A program made the position numbers and the translations under genes. Below are positions 17,451 through 26,595 of a stretch of DNA of 64,000 bases, in pieces; the stretch's first letter is position 1; each line of letters opens with the position of its first letter. Location: the NCBI GenBank assembly GCA_021325675.1, contig JAJTCM010000002.1, forward strand, positions 62,001-126,000. The letters are read 5' to 3'. This DNA comes from Crocinitomicaceae bacterium. GTDB taxonomy: Bacteria; Bacteroidota; Bacteroidia; Flavobacteriales_D; Crocinitomicaceae. Below the pieces are notes generated by a model. That model was not told where the DNA came from. It saw only the letters and a list, made by a program, of their open reading frames with translations, and did no database searches.

Positions 17451-17723
17451 TTAAGTTATTCCAGAAGCCTTATATATACTCAGCCTAGTAAACGCTGAAG
17501 GTATCGCATTTTGTGACATCAAGATTTCGAACTCATTCTCTGTGAGCTGAAACATGAAATCAGCGGGGAAACGATCTTCATTTCGTTTAACAGCCTGATT
17601 TATTTGCCTGGTTTCAACTCCATACAGTGACGCGAGATCGCTGTCAAGCATTACTTTTTTTCCGCGAAAAAGATAAATTTTACTGATGACCAGCTCATCA
17701 GGAATAATAAAAGAATCGTACAT
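17451..17723 (-). pseudogene. truncated ORF6N-domain (KilA-N-like) gene
   Basis: Ninety residues match the ORF6N domain: IPDELVISKIYLFRGKKVML, DLASLYGVETRQINQAVKRN, EDRFPADFMFQLTENEF. After LMSQN the normal continuation (a GGxR segment, then P.AFTEQGVAMLSSVL) is replaced by AIPSAFTRLSIYKASGIT and a stop, so about half of a typical protein is missing. ORF6N proteins are DNA-binding and common in phages and mobile islands. This copy is probably non-functional or a domain remnant. Confidence 0.7.
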
Positions 17724-17838
17724 AGGGTAGGTTTTTGAATAATGATTAAGTCTGTTTGATTACCAAATATAAACTTTTTCATACTTATTTACAAATCAGT
17801 TCGGTTTTTGTGTAAAAAATCAGGCTCAAACACTTAAT

Positions 17839-17883
17839 AAACAGGTATATATACCTGTTTTTTTCCGAATATTCGACCAAACC
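17839..17883 (+). repeat. palindromic element, copy 2
   Basis: A 22-base perfect palindrome (17839-17860, centred on GGTATATATACC) is followed by TTTTTTCCG and, after AATATTCG, ACCAAACC. It shares the plan hairpin-TTTTCCG-ACCAAA with 11093-11121. The rest of the 258 bases between the ORF6N remnant and the next gene is AT-rich with no other visible feature. Confidence 0.5.
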
Positions 17884-17981
17884 AACGGAATGTTCATTCA
17901 TCCAATAGTTTTTGTTTTTCCATACGGGCTTCCGGTTCCGGATTTCACTAAATTTAGGCATTACACTTAAACCTTTATAAC

Positions 17982-18293
17982 ATGAAGCGATCTATCTTGT
18001 CACTTTGTTTGTTAGCGTGCGTCTCAGCGTACGGACAGCAAAATTCAAAACCTTACAAATACGATCTCCGGATCGAAGATGTAACAAACCCGTCGGAAGC
18101 CAAAATGGTAACTGATATCCTTCGGGTGTATATCAATAAGCCAGAAAAGCCTTTCACTTATTTTCCCTCATTTATCGATGAGCGTGATAATTTTATTTTT
18201 AATTCAGAACGCGAAATCAGTGAAGATGAATTTCGGACTTACCTGAAAGACAAACATGATTTAACATTAATATATTGCAAAAAAGTGAACTAA
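17982..18293 (+). CDS. small secreted hypothetical protein
   Basis: A 103-residue protein with a clear signal peptide (MKRSILSLCLLACVSAYGQ). The mature part includes YKYDLRIEDVTNPSEAKMVT and a C-terminal charged segment. The pattern of a short periplasmic protein with VTNPSEAK..td.lr suggests a variant of a heavy-metal-associated or SPOR-like alpha/beta fold, but no family is claimed. Codon use returns to the GC-richer style of the core genome. Confidence 0.6.
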   Translation: MKRSILSLCLLACVSAYGQQNSKPYKYDLRIEDVTNPSEAKMVTDILRVYINKPEKPFTYFPSFIDERDNFIFNSEREISEDEFRTYLKDKHDLTLIYCKKVN

Positions 18294-18366
18294 AAACCAG
18301 ATTACCTTACAAAACCGACAGGGCCTGACCGCTTGCGAGCAAGACTTACAAACTAAAACCAGAATT

Positions 18367-19713
18367 ATGAAAGCACTTTTATCAGCTATCCTGTTTAACC
18401 TATTGTGCCTGCAACTATTTGCGGCCTTCTGTAATCCCGGAACTTCCCAGGGAGCGATTACACCAACCACTGTCAATCAAACAACTGCCGCTATGGGCAA
18501 TGGCGTCCGTCCTTATTTCACTTTCCCGGTCCAGGCCGGCTGTGAATACACCTTCAGTACCTGTGGATCAAACAATGGCGTTGATACCTACATCCGTATT
18601 TATGATGGGGTAAACGGTAACTTCCTGATCGGAAACGATGATGGGGCAGGCTGTGCCGGCGGTGCCTCCAGGCTTACCTTCCTGGCTAACGTAACCGGTA
18701 ACTGGGTAGTGTTCATTTCCCGGTATCAAAGTTTCGCAAACCAATGCGCCAACCTTTCAGCTAATATCCAGCTGCAGTATTCCCGTAATTGCGCACACGG
18801 AACGTCAGAATGCTGGGGCGGGACACAGATTTGTAACGACCAGACTTTCACCGGAAACAATGACGGGCCGGGAGATTACCAGGAATTAAATGCTTCCAAT
18901 GCAGGCTGCCTGACCAACCTTTTCGGATCAACGGAACACCAGTCTTCGTGGTATTATTTTATACCGACAGCGAACGGAAATATTGATTTTACCATCGAAA
19001 CGGGCGTCGATTACGATTTTGCTGTCTGGTCCGGGCCTGGCGTGAACTGCGGGGCACTCGGTCTGCCAATCCGCTGTTCTTATGCTGCTGACCCCGGCTT
19101 TACAGGCCTGGGAAATGGCGCTCTTGATCCTTCCGAAGACGCAGCCGGCGACCGGTATGTTTCCACACTGAACGTGAATGCAGGGCAGTTTTACATTCTG
19201 CTAATCGACAATTTTACGGCTGACAACACTCCTTTTACGATTAATTTCAGCTTCTCAGCGCCAAACCTGCTCAATTGCAACCCGATTCCCCTGCCGGTTA
19301 CTTTATTTTCCTTTGAAGGCGAGCATCAATCCGGTGGCAATAAGCTGTCCTGGCTTGCTTTGAATGAAAATAATAACGCCTATTATACACTGGAACGCTC
19401 TACAGACAACCTCCTCTGGGAATTTGTGACTGAATTGGAAAGCATACCGCCCGACTCGAAGCTCAATCCGAAATATGAGGTCTTTGACCAGAATTTCCAC
19501 CGCAACCAGCTGAACTATTACCGGCTTTCACAAACGGACGTGGACGGCAACAAAACTATTTTTGAGGACAGGATCGTTGTTATCGACAATACGATAGATT
19601 TGACGTCACCTGTCAAAATCGTCAATATGCTCGGACAGGAAATCCAGGATGAGTATAAAGGCTGGGCCATTGAAATTTATTCCGACGGAAGCACCCGGAA
19701 AATTTTCCGGTAA
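18367..19713 (+). CDS. secreted cell-surface protein with T9SS-like C-terminus
   Basis: 448 residues with a signal peptide (MKALLSAILFNLLCLQLFAA). Two beta-sandwich segments rich in Cys, Gly and Asn follow. The first has YTFSTCGSNNGVDTYIRIYD, the pattern of pre-peptidase/PPC-like binding domains; the second has WYYFIPTANGNIDFTIETG. The C-terminal region (LERSTDNLLWEFV, YYRLSQTDVDGN, then VKIVNMLGQE...IEIYSDGSTRKIFR) matches the fibronectin-like plus sorting-domain ends of proteins secreted by the type IX system. Probably a surface adhesin or matrix protein. Confidence 0.75.
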   Translation: MKALLSAILFNLLCLQLFAAFCNPGTSQGAITPTTVNQTTAAMGNGVRPYFTFPVQAGCEYTFSTCGSNNGVDTYIRIYDGVNGNFLIGNDDGAGCAGGASRLTFLANVTGNWVVFISRYQSFANQCANLSANIQLQYSRNCAHGTSECWGGTQICNDQTFTGNNDGPGDYQELNASNAGCLTNLFGSTEHQSSWYYFIPTANGNIDFTIETGVDYDFAVWSGPGVNCGALGLPIRCSYAADPGFTGLGNGALDPSEDAAGDRYVSTLNVNAGQFYILLIDNFTADNTPFTINFSFSAPNLLNCNPIPLPVTLFSFEGEHQSGGNKLSWLALNENNNAYYTLERSTDNLLWEFVTELESIPPDSKLNPKYEVFDQNFHRNQLNYYRLSQTDVDGNKTIFEDRIVVIDNTIDLTSPVKIVNMLGQEIQDEYKGWAIEIYSDGSTRKIFR

Positions 19714-19746
19714 ACATACAGCTTAAACAACTACTTAATGCAAGAG

Positions 19747-19780
19747 ACTGCCCTCGTTCTTTGACAGGGCAGTTTTATTT
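19747..19780. terminator. terminator between convergent genes
   Basis: ACTGCCCT (19747-19754) pairs with AGGGCAGT (19766-19773), followed by TTTATTTT. It separates the secreted protein gene from convergent cdsA. Confidence 0.75.
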
Positions 19781-19792
19781 TGAACTAATGAT

Positions 19793-20605
19793 TTATACGA
19801 AAAATAACCGGTAAGCCACAACCCAGCAAAAGAAAAAAGGAACGGCAAACAAGGTGGCGTCAAAACGGTCGAGGATCCCGCCGTGGCCCGGTAAAATCGA
19901 ACCGGAATCCTTGATGTTCAGGTTGCGCTTAAACAAAGATTCAAGCAAATCACCAACGATGGCTGCCGGTGCGACGATTGCTGCAGCCACAAGCCAGAAA
20001 ACAATTGTTCCTTCCCCGTTCAGGCTCAGTAAAAAAGCTGTCAGGAAAGTAAAGGCGACTCCTCCGAGCGTTCCTTCCCAGGTTTTTTTGGGTGAAATGC
20101 GCTCAAACAATTTTGTTTTTCCAATCAATCTTCCGCTCAGGTAAGCAAAAGTATCATTCGTCCAGATCAGCAGGAACATACCTATCAACAGCCATTTAAC
20201 AGACGTATCTGTTAAAAAAAGCATGAGGCTGAAAGGAAGCAGAATATAAAGCAGACCGAGCACCCCGGCTGAAATGTTGTAAATCGGCTCTTTCTTGTTC
20301 CGCCATAATTCCGAAACCATAAACAGGAAAAACAAAGGTAGAAGAAACAGAAAGTAGCCCGGGTTTTTGCCTTCAAGCGTCACAAAAATGACCAAAGCGA
20401 AAGACAAAAAAGCCGTGAGTAAAAAACCTGTTTTAAAAAAGCTTATTTGCTCATGCTTATTAAATAAATTGGAGTATTCGATAACGGATGCAACAAAGAA
20501 AACGGAAAATACAGCTATCGCGGCATACAGGTTGAACCAAACAGACAGGAGAATACTTGCTACAAAGAAAAAACCCGTAATTGCCCTCAGCAGTAAATTA
20601 TTCAT
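19793..20605 (-). CDS. cdsA: phosphatidate cytidylyltransferase
   Basis: A 270-residue inner membrane enzyme that makes CDP-diacylglycerol from phosphatidate and CTP, the branch point of phospholipid synthesis. About seven or eight hydrophobic helices are visible. The family signature is present near the C-terminus: LFKRNLNIKDSGSILPGHGG followed by DRFDA (about residues 228-252). It is the last gene of the rsfS-ftsH-DUF2007-like-cdsA minus-strand unit and overlaps the previous small gene by four bases. Confidence 0.92.
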   Translation of the reverse strand: MNNLLLRAITGFFFVASILLSVWFNLYAAIAVFSVFFVASVIEYSNLFNKHEQISFFKTGFLLTAFLSFALVIFVTLEGKNPGYFLFLLPLFFLFMVSELWRNKKEPIYNISAGVLGLLYILLPFSLMLFLTDTSVKWLLIGMFLLIWTNDTFAYLSGRLIGKTKLFERISPKKTWEGTLGGVAFTFLTAFLLSLNGEGTIVFWLVAAAIVAPAAIVGDLLESLFKRNLNIKDSGSILPGHGGILDRFDATLFAVPFFFCWVVAYRLFFV

Positions 20606-20856
20606 TTATCCTTTAAAATTTCTTTGGCCTGGGCCAGGTATTTTTCCGGGATCCTCAGGATAATTTTTTCCGAGCTGGAATCATTTGATTTCTGGTGGTC
20701 AATTTCATACACCGGGATTTTGAATTTCTCCAGCCGGTTTTTAACTGAACTGGCCAGTTCCTTATCCGTTGTTCTCAGGATTTCAATAAAATTGCGGGCA
20801 TTGTGCTGCTTTTTATCCTTCCTGAATATCCCCTTCAAGATCCTCATTAATCCCAT
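20602..20856 (-). CDS. DUF2007-like small protein
   Basis: An 84-residue cytoplasmic protein. After a basic N-terminus, FIEILRTTDKELASSVKNRL followed by IPVYEID and RIPEKYLAQAKEILKDK fits the DUF2007 pattern (an eA..ik..L...gIp core and a C-terminal eA.eiL). The start overlaps the end of ftsH by 44 bases, or 35 if the second Met (20847) is used. Location between ftsH and cdsA is typical of Bacteroidota. Function unknown. Confidence 0.7.
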   Translation of the reverse strand: MGLMRILKGIFRKDKKQHNARNFIEILRTTDKELASSVKNRLEKFKIPVYEIDHQKSNDSSSEKIILRIPEKYLAQAKEILKDK

Positions 20857-22879
20857 CTTCGTTCATTTGTTCGTTCTCGGTATACGATTCATTTTGAGTA
20901 GTGGATTGTCCGGTAATTGTTTCCTGTCCTTCTTCACCTTTGTCCCAGGCGCGTTTTCCAAAAATATGCTCTAAGTCTTCCTTGAAGATCACTTCTTTTT
21001 CAAGTAATTTTTCCGCCAGCAAGGTCAGCTTGTCCTGGTTATTCCGGAGCAGTTCCAAAGCACGCTGGTATTGCGCTTCGATCAGGATGCTTACTTCTTC
21101 GTCTATAATGCGCGAAGTTTCCTCGGAATAAGGCTTCGTAAAGCTTTCCCTTCCCTGTGAATCATAATACGAACGGTTACCGATACGCTTGTTCAAACCG
21201 TAAATGCTCACCATGGCATAGGCTTGTTTGGTTACCTTCTCCAGGTCACTCAAAGCCCCCGTTGAAATTCTACCGAAAACCAGCTCTTCTGCTGCACGGC
21301 CGCCAAGGGCTGAACACATTTCATCGGAGATTTGTTCCGTTGTGGTAATACTGCGTTCCTCCGGCAAATACCAGGCTGCACCCAGCGACTGACCGCGCGG
21401 AACGATTGTTACTTTCACCAGCGGCGAAGCATGCTCGAGCAACCAGGAAGTTGTAGCGTGCCCTGCTTCGTGGAAAGCGATGGCGCGTTTTTCTTCTTTA
21501 GTGATGATTTTGTTTTTCTTTTCCAAACCACCCACGATCCGGTCAACAGCATCCAGGAAATCCTGCTTTTCTACCTGTTTTTTCTCGTGACGGGCCGCAA
21601 TCAAAGCAGCTTCGTTACACAGGTTGGCAATATCCGCACCTGAAAACCCAGGTGTTTGCTTGGCTAAAAAGTCAACATCAACATTTTTGCTGTCGAGCTT
21701 CAACGGCTTGAGGTGCACTTTGAAAATTTCCTTGCGCTCGTTAATGTCCGGCATATCAACGTAAATCTGGCGGTCAAAGCGTCCGGCGCGCAGCAAAGCG
21801 CTGTCCAGTACATCAGCACGGTTCGTCGCAGCGAGGATGATTACCCCGGAGTTGGTACCGAAACCGTCCATTTCCGTCAAAAGCTGGTTCAATGTATTTT
21901 CGCGCTCGTCGTTAGCGCCGAAACCGTTTCCGCGGCTGCGTGCACGACCGATAGCATCGATCTCATCAATAAAAATGATCGCCGGGGCTTTTTCTTTCGC
22001 TTGTTTAAACAAATCGCGGACACGGGACGCACCCACACCAACGAACATTTCAACAAAGTCAGACCCGGAAAGGGAGAAAAACGGCACTTTGGCTTCCCCT
22101 GCCACGGCTTTCGCCAGCAAGGTTTTACCTGTTCCCGGAGGACCTACCAATAAAGCGCCTTTCGGGATTTTCGCACCCAATTCTGTGTATTTGCGGGAGT
22201 TCTTCAAAAACTCGACAATTTCCTGGATTTCTTCCTTGGCGCCTGTTAAACCGGCAACATCCTTGAACGTTACGTTAGTCGTTTTTCCTTTTTCGTAAAC
22301 CTGGGCTTTCGATTTCCCGATATTGAAAATCTGGCCGCCGCCACCTCCGCCGCCACCGGTCATCCTGCGCATAACGAACATCCAGATGATAATCAGGATG
22401 ATGATCGGAAGCAAAAAGCTGATGATATTTCCCAGGTAATTAACGTCTTCACGCTCCTGGTAGTTGATAATCGGCTTGCCTTGTGCCTGGAGCTTCTCAT
22501 TGGTTGCTTTCAGCTCTTCCTCAAAATTGCCGGCATCAACAATATCCACTTCGATAGTCGGGTTTTTCGATGCCATCATCGTATTCCCGGTGGATTTCAA
22601 TGCGTTCTGGACGGAGGTAAACTGCTTGTCCTTGCTCTTGCTGACATATTCCCGGCCTTTCTCGTTCAGCTTGAATTCCACCCAGTCTTTGTTCACCACG
22701 TAAACGCTGGTGACGTAGTTGGAATCAGCCAAAGCAAAGAAAGTAGACTGGTATTTCAATTTGATATCGCCCGATCCGCTCATGAAAAGCTGGAAAGCGA
22801 TGATCGAAACGCCAATCAACCCGTAAATCCAGTAAATGGAAAACGGGCTTTTCTTTTTATCTTGATTATTTTCGCTCAT
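20813..22879 (-). CDS. ftsH: ATP-dependent zinc metalloprotease FtsH
   Basis: A 688-residue membrane AAA+ protease that degrades misassembled membrane and regulatory proteins. Helix 1 lies near residues 13-30 and helix 2 near 150-168, followed by a run of glycines. The AAA module shows Walker A GPPGTGKT (about residue 246), Walker [10 protein letters not shown] and the second region of homology ([20 protein letters not shown]). The zinc site is HEAGH (about residue 468). The C-terminal tail is acidic and extended ([20 protein letters not shown]). It sits directly downstream of rsfS on the minus strand. Confidence 0.97.
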   Translation of the reverse strand: MSENNQDKKKSPFSIYWIYGLIGVSIIAFQLFMSGSGDIKLKYQSTFFALADSNYVTSVYVVNKDWVEFKLNEKGREYVSKSKDKQFTSVQNALKSTGNTMMASKNPTIEVDIVDAGNFEEELKATNEKLQAQGKPIINYQEREDVNYLGNIISFLLPIIILIIIWMFVMRRMTGGGGGGGGQIFNIGKSKAQVYEKGKTTNVTFKDVAGLTGAKEEIQEIVEFLKNSRKYTELGAKIPKGALLVGPPGTGKTLLAKAVAGEAKVPFFSLSGSDFVEMFVGVGASRVRDLFKQAKEKAPAIIFIDEIDAIGRARSRGNGFGANDERENTLNQLLTEMDGFGTNSGVIILAATNRADVLDSALLRAGRFDRQIYVDMPDINERKEIFKVHLKPLKLDSKNVDVDFLAKQTPGFSGADIANLCNEAALIAARHEKKQVEKQDFLDAVDRIVGGLEKKNKIITKEEKRAIAFHEAGHATTSWLLEHASPLVKVTIVPRGQSLGAAWYLPEERSITTTEQISDEMCSALGGRAAEELVFGRISTGALSDLEKVTKQAYAMVSIYGLNKRIGNRSYYDSQGRESFTKPYSEETSRIIDEEVSILIEAQYQRALELLRNNQDKLTLLAEKLLEKEVIFKEDLEHIFGKRAWDKGEEGQETITGQSTTQNESYTENEQMNEDGINEDLEGDIQEG

Positions 22880-22892
22880 TGTTATTTCTTCT

Positions 22893-23270
22893 TTAGTCTA
22901 AATTGGGGATATCCGTCCGCTCAGCGTCTGCCCACAAATCCTCCAAATCGTAAAAGCCGCGGGCATCCTTATAAAAAATATGCGCCACAACGTTTACATA
23001 GTCGAGCAAAATCCACTCGGAATTCTGCTTGCCTTCCTGGTGCCACGGCTTTTCCTTCAGCTCCTTGCGTGTAAAACGCATAACGGAATTGCTGATACCA
23101 TCCACCTGGGTGGACGATTCACCGGAACAAATGATAAAAAAATCGGTAACCGCGGAATGAATATTTCTTAAATCAAGAACGACAATATCTTTGGCTTTGT
23201 TTTCCTGCATTCCTTCAACAATTGCTTTGCAAAGGATCTCGGAATCTATTTCTTTTTTGACTTTATACAT
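22893..23270 (-). CDS. rsfS: ribosomal silencing factor RsfS
   Basis: A 125-residue Iojap-family protein that binds ribosomal protein uL14 and blocks subunit joining in starved cells. Visible hallmarks: DIVVLDLRNIHSAVTDFFII followed by CSGESSTQVDGISNSV, and WILLDYVNVVAHIFYKDARG with the usual FYDLEDLWADA end. First gene of the ftsH/cdsA unit, divergent from birA with an 83-base promoter gap. Confidence 0.93.
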   Translation of the reverse strand: MYKVKKEIDSEILCKAIVEGMQENKAKDIVVLDLRNIHSAVTDFFIICSGESSTQVDGISNSVMRFTRKELKEKPWHQEGKQNSEWILLDYVNVVAHIFYKDARGFYDLEDLWADAERTDIPNLD

Positions 23271-23353
23271 TAATATTGGAAAGTTTTACAAAACTAATTT
23301 AATTTTTAAATTTACAAGCATCTTTCTGATGTTTCTTTAACAAAAATTCGCAC

Positions 23354-24094
23354 ATGATCGGCAGAAAAATCATTTATCAGGATACGCTGGAATCAACGAA
23401 CAATTATACTGCCAATCTGCATTTGGAGGGCAAAATAGAGCATGGCACTGTAATTTTGGCAGGAAATCAGACAGCAGGCAAAGGTCAGCGCGGTGCTCAA
23501 TGGGACAGCGAACCCTATAAAAACATAGCTTTCAGCTGTTTTTTGAAGCATGACAATTTAGCAGTTCACCGGCATTTTTACCTCAATCAGGTTATCAGCC
23601 TGGCCTGTGCCGGGTTTTTAAATGAAATCCATCCGGGTTTCAGCATCAAATGGCCCAATGATTTGGTGTTCCACAGCGCGAAAACAGGCGGGATCCTGGT
23701 GGAAAACCAATTGGGTGGCGAATCCATCAAAAGCAGCATCGCCGGGATCGGGATCAACGTCAACCAAACGGAATTCGGGGAATACAATGCTACGAGCCTG
23801 AAACTGCTCACCGGCAAAGAATACGAGATCCGGGAATGCGCACTGATGCTGTGCAGCCATCTCAATTCCTGGTATAACGAGCTCAAGCTGGGGAAACTGG
23901 ATTTTATCCGTGAATCGTACCTGGAACAGTTGTGGCTGCTGAACGAAAAAACGCGTTTCCGGGACACAGAAGGCGAATTTGAAGGGAAAATAACAGGAAT
24001 TGATGAGCTTGGCCAGCTTTTAGTGGAGCGTGAAAACGGGATAAAAGCGTATCAGAATAAGGAAATTACTTTCCTCGAACGTTACCTGGCGTAG
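23354..24094 (+). CDS. birA: biotin-[acetyl-CoA-carboxylase] ligase, catalytic domain only
   Basis: A 246-residue biotin protein ligase that attaches biotin to carboxylase carrier domains. The ligand loop GKGQRGAQWDSEPYKNIAFS and the central SIKWPNDLVF and GGILVENQ segments are conserved. A short C-terminal SH3-like cap follows. There is no N-terminal helix-turn-helix, so unlike E. coli BirA it should not be a repressor. The 3' end overlaps the convergent SRPBCC gene by 13 bases. Confidence 0.92.
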   Translation: MIGRKIIYQDTLESTNNYTANLHLEGKIEHGTVILAGNQTAGKGQRGAQWDSEPYKNIAFSCFLKHDNLAVHRHFYLNQVISLACAGFLNEIHPGFSIKWPNDLVFHSAKTGGILVENQLGGESIKSSIAGIGINVNQTEFGEYNATSLKLLTGKEYEIRECALMLCSHLNSWYNELKLGKLDFIRESYLEQLWLLNEKTRFRDTEGEFEGKITGIDELGQLLVERENGIKAYQNKEITFLERYLA

Positions 24095-24486
24095 CGCTCG
24101 CGCAGCTTCTCAGACATGAAATTGAAGAGGTTATCCAAGGGGTTCTGGATCATCATTTTAAGAAACATATTGACTTCTCCTTCAAAACGCAGGTAACCTT
24201 TGGTGTGGTGACCGTCCTTCTCTTCGAGGTTAATCGTCAGCGTAAACGGGAAAGGGGCTTTTTCGCCTGACTTAAGAAAAATCCGCGTTGGGTTTGTCGT
24301 TTCTACCTGTACAAAAGAAATTATAAAGCCTCCCTGGACTTTGAAAGAGCACGAAGTTTCATCCGATTTCCAATCCGAAATTTTATCCTGCGGCATCAAC
24401 TCCAGGATGTTATTGGTGTCTTTCAGGAAGTCGAAGACCTCGCGAATCGACTGGTGAACGGTCACATGTTTACTTTCAATTACCAT
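24082..24486 (-). CDS. SRPBCC/START-like domain protein
   Basis: 134 residues forming a helix-grip pattern: VTVHQSIREVFDFLKDTNNI at the N-terminus (a hydrophobic ligand-binding entry), a beta-rich middle, and a long C-terminal helix NPLDNLFNFMSEKLRERYAR. It is cytoplasmic, with an unknown ligand. It lies 11 bases after pyrE on the same strand, the usual pairing in Flavobacteriales, so it is probably co-transcribed. Confidence 0.8.
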   Translation of the reverse strand: MVIESKHVTVHQSIREVFDFLKDTNNILELMPQDKISDWKSDETSCSFKVQGGFIISFVQVETTNPTRIFLKSGEKAPFPFTLTINLEEKDGHHTKGYLRFEGEVNMFLKMMIQNPLDNLFNFMSEKLRERYAR

Positions 24487-24497
24487 ACGCTGTTTTT

Positions 24498-25139
24498 TTA
24501 CTGCATCCAGGCAGCCGGATTTTTACGCCATTCGATGAGGGATTCTGTATCGCTCTCGCCGATGTACTTTTTCTTTACCGCCTGCTCCATCAGGAAATCA
24601 TAATTCGTCAGGGTTTCAAAAGGACATTTTACCTGTTTGAAGTTCGCTACCGATTCTTCAAATCCATAGGTGAAGATCGCCGCAAGGCCTTTGACGTTCA
24701 ATTTGGCCTCTTTCAAAGCTTTTACGGCTTCCAGGCTGCTTCCTCCTGTTGAAATCAAGTCTTCGATCACCACAACTGACTGGCCTTCTTCGAAATAACC
24801 TTCGATCTGGTTGCCCAGTCCGTGCCCTTTCGGGGTACTGCGCACATAAACAAACGGCAGGCCCAAATCCTGTGCAACAAGCACACCGTGGGCAATTCCA
24901 CCGGTTGCAACGCCGGCAATGATGTCCGGTTTCCCGAACTTTTCAACGATCATTTCTGAAAAAGACTGGCGAATATAAGTCCTCACCTTAGGAAAGGAAA
25001 GGGTTTTACGGTTATCACAATAAATAGGGGACTTCCATCCGGATGCCCAAGTAAAAGGATTTGTCGGTTGTAATTTAATTGCTTTAATTTGTAATAAAAA
25101 TTCGGCTAGTTTATATGCCCGGTCGTTGTTCAATTTCAT
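24498..25139 (-). CDS. pyrE: orotate phosphoribosyltransferase
   Basis: A 213-residue enzyme of pyrimidine synthesis, orotate + PRPP to OMP. The PRPP-binding motif is VVVIEDLISTGGSSLEAVKA. Upstream are the WASGWKSPIYCDNR orotate-site segment and the flexible loop VRSTPKGHGLGNQIEG. The start is seven bases from the divergent Nudix start at 25147, so the promoters must overlap the coding starts. Confidence 0.95.
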   Translation of the reverse strand: MKLNNDRAYKLAEFLLQIKAIKLQPTNPFTWASGWKSPIYCDNRKTLSFPKVRTYIRQSFSEMIVEKFGKPDIIAGVATGGIAHGVLVAQDLGLPFVYVRSTPKGHGLGNQIEGYFEEGQSVVVIEDLISTGGSSLEAVKALKEAKLNVKGLAAIFTYGFEESVANFKQVKCPFETLTNYDFLMEQAVKKKYIGESDTESLIEWRKNPAAWMQ

Positions 25140-25146
25140 AGTGCAA

Positions 25147-25776
25147 ATGTATAAAGTTTTTATTCAAGATGACCCATTATTTTTCGTGAATGTTGAAAAA
25201 ATTCACTCGCTGGACGGGATTTTCATTCGGCAAAGTCTCGCAAATGCCAACCGGGAATACATTTTTTCGCTTTTGGCCAACAGCTCAGGCAATACGCCCG
25301 TCATTCTCTTCTCCGATGACCCGGAAGCGGGGATTTCAACTTTTTTCGAAGATTACGATTTTGTCGCAGCTGCCGGCGGGATTGTAAAGCGCAAGCAAAA
25401 ATACCTTTTCATCAAGCGGCTCGGAAAATGGGACTTACCAAAGGGGAAAATCGATGACGGCGAAAACCCGGAAGAAGCTGCTATCCGCGAAATACACGAG
25501 GAATGCGGCGTTTTGTGCGAAAAAGTCAACGAGCTGATCACAATAACTTACCACACTTACGAATACGAAGGCCGGCCGACGATCAAAAAAACGTATTGGT
25601 ATTCACTGGATTACGACGGTGACAAGGAACTAACAGCCCAGCAGGAAGAAGGGATTACCAAGGCAAAATGGTTCGGACGGAAAAAAGCCGGAAAAATACG
25701 CCAGGAAACTTATCCTTCAATCGTTGATGTGCTCGATTCCTATTTCACGGAACCCGACAGCGAATTAGACAGTTAA
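25147..25776 (+). CDS. Nudix hydrolase
   Basis: A 209-residue protein when started at the ATG 25147 (an upstream ATG at 25126 would overlap pyrE and is rejected). The Nudix box is complete: GKIDDGENPEEAAIREIHEE followed by CG. A distinct N-terminal domain of about 70 residues (YKVFIQDDPLFF) precedes it. The substrate is not predictable, though a nucleoside-diphosphate derivative is likely. Divergent from pyrE. Confidence 0.88.
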   Translation: MYKVFIQDDPLFFVNVEKIHSLDGIFIRQSLANANREYIFSLLANSSGNTPVILFSDDPEAGISTFFEDYDFVAAAGGIVKRKQKYLFIKRLGKWDLPKGKIDDGENPEEAAIREIHEECGVLCEKVNELITITYHTYEYEGRPTIKKTYWYSLDYDGDKELTAQQEEGITKAKWFGRKKAGKIRQETYPSIVDVLDSYFTEPDSELDS

Positions 25777-26430
25777 CTAAACTAAGCGCTGTTTCGTTGC
25801 CTTTTGGATAGCTTCCACTTTGTTGTGCACCTGCAGTTTCTGGTAGATATTCTCAATGTGTTTGCGCACCGTTGCCGGGGAAATATTCAGAAATTCAGCA
25901 ATTTGCTTGTATTCAAAACCTTTGCAAAGCTGCTCCAGGACATCAATTTCACGGGCAGTCAAGTCCGCTTTTTCTGACGCGTCAAATTCTTCTGTATCCG
26001 TCAGCGGGTTACGCAGCAATTTCATAGCTTTAAGCGCAATTCCTGCCGACATGGGCGCTCCTCCCTTGAGGATTTCCTGGATTCCGTCTAACAGGCGCTT
26101 TGGCGGTTCATCTTTCAGGATATAGCCGTTCGCTCCCGCCTGGATCGCTTTGAAAATATGGTTTTCATCGTCCAAAACCGTCAGCATGATGACTTTAATA
26201 TGCGGAAATTTGCGTGAAACGATCTCTGTCGCTTCAATCCCGTTCATTTCGGGCATCTGGATATCCATAAGGATGACGTCGATATTGGAGTCCTGTTCGA
26301 GTTTCTGGATCAGGTCTTTACCATTGATACCCCTGAATTTATAACGGATCTGCTCCGGGAAAAAGCCTAATTTTTCTTCGATACTTTTTGCTAAAAGCGA
26401 GTTGTCTTCTGCTACGGCTACTTTAATCAT
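25777..26430 (-). CDS. NarL/LuxR-type response regulator
   Basis: 217 residues. The receiver domain has the phosphoacceptor in VILMDIQMPEMNG, the T/K switch in MLTVLDDENHIFKA and GANGYILKD. The C-terminal LuxR-type helix-turn-helix is LTAREIDVLEQLCKGFEYKQ and on through ISPATVRKHIENIYQKL. No histidine kinase is adjacent. The two-component partner is probably elsewhere, possibly the HisKA_2-type kinase at 33369, though this is speculative. Confidence 0.92.
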   Translation of the reverse strand: MIKVAVAEDNSLLAKSIEEKLGFFPEQIRYKFRGINGKDLIQKLEQDSNIDVILMDIQMPEMNGIEATEIVSRKFPHIKVIMLTVLDDENHIFKAIQAGANGYILKDEPPKRLLDGIQEILKGGAPMSAGIALKAMKLLRNPLTDTEEFDASEKADLTAREIDVLEQLCKGFEYKQIAEFLNISPATVRKHIENIYQKLQVHNKVEAIQKATKQRLV

Positions 26431-26595
26431 GTTCTTGCTATGGATTTAGGATACAAAGCTACGTCAAAGCGCAGAAACGTTACATACGTCAGATTGCTTA
26501 TATTTGCCTGCAAGCCTGTTTTTGTTATTTTTTTGTCAAATTTCAACTAAGTTACAAAATAATGTGCTAATCTTGTGTTATAAATATCAGAAACT

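Noticed and set aside
12425-17723. Intact transposon or group II intron around the RT
   Set aside because: No transposase, no terminal inverted repeats at island scale and no intron domain V or maturase/HNH domain were found; the 14-bp repeat encloses only the leader.
21713-22298. Two long + strand frames inside ftsH
   Set aside because: Shadows of the conserved ftsH coding sequence.
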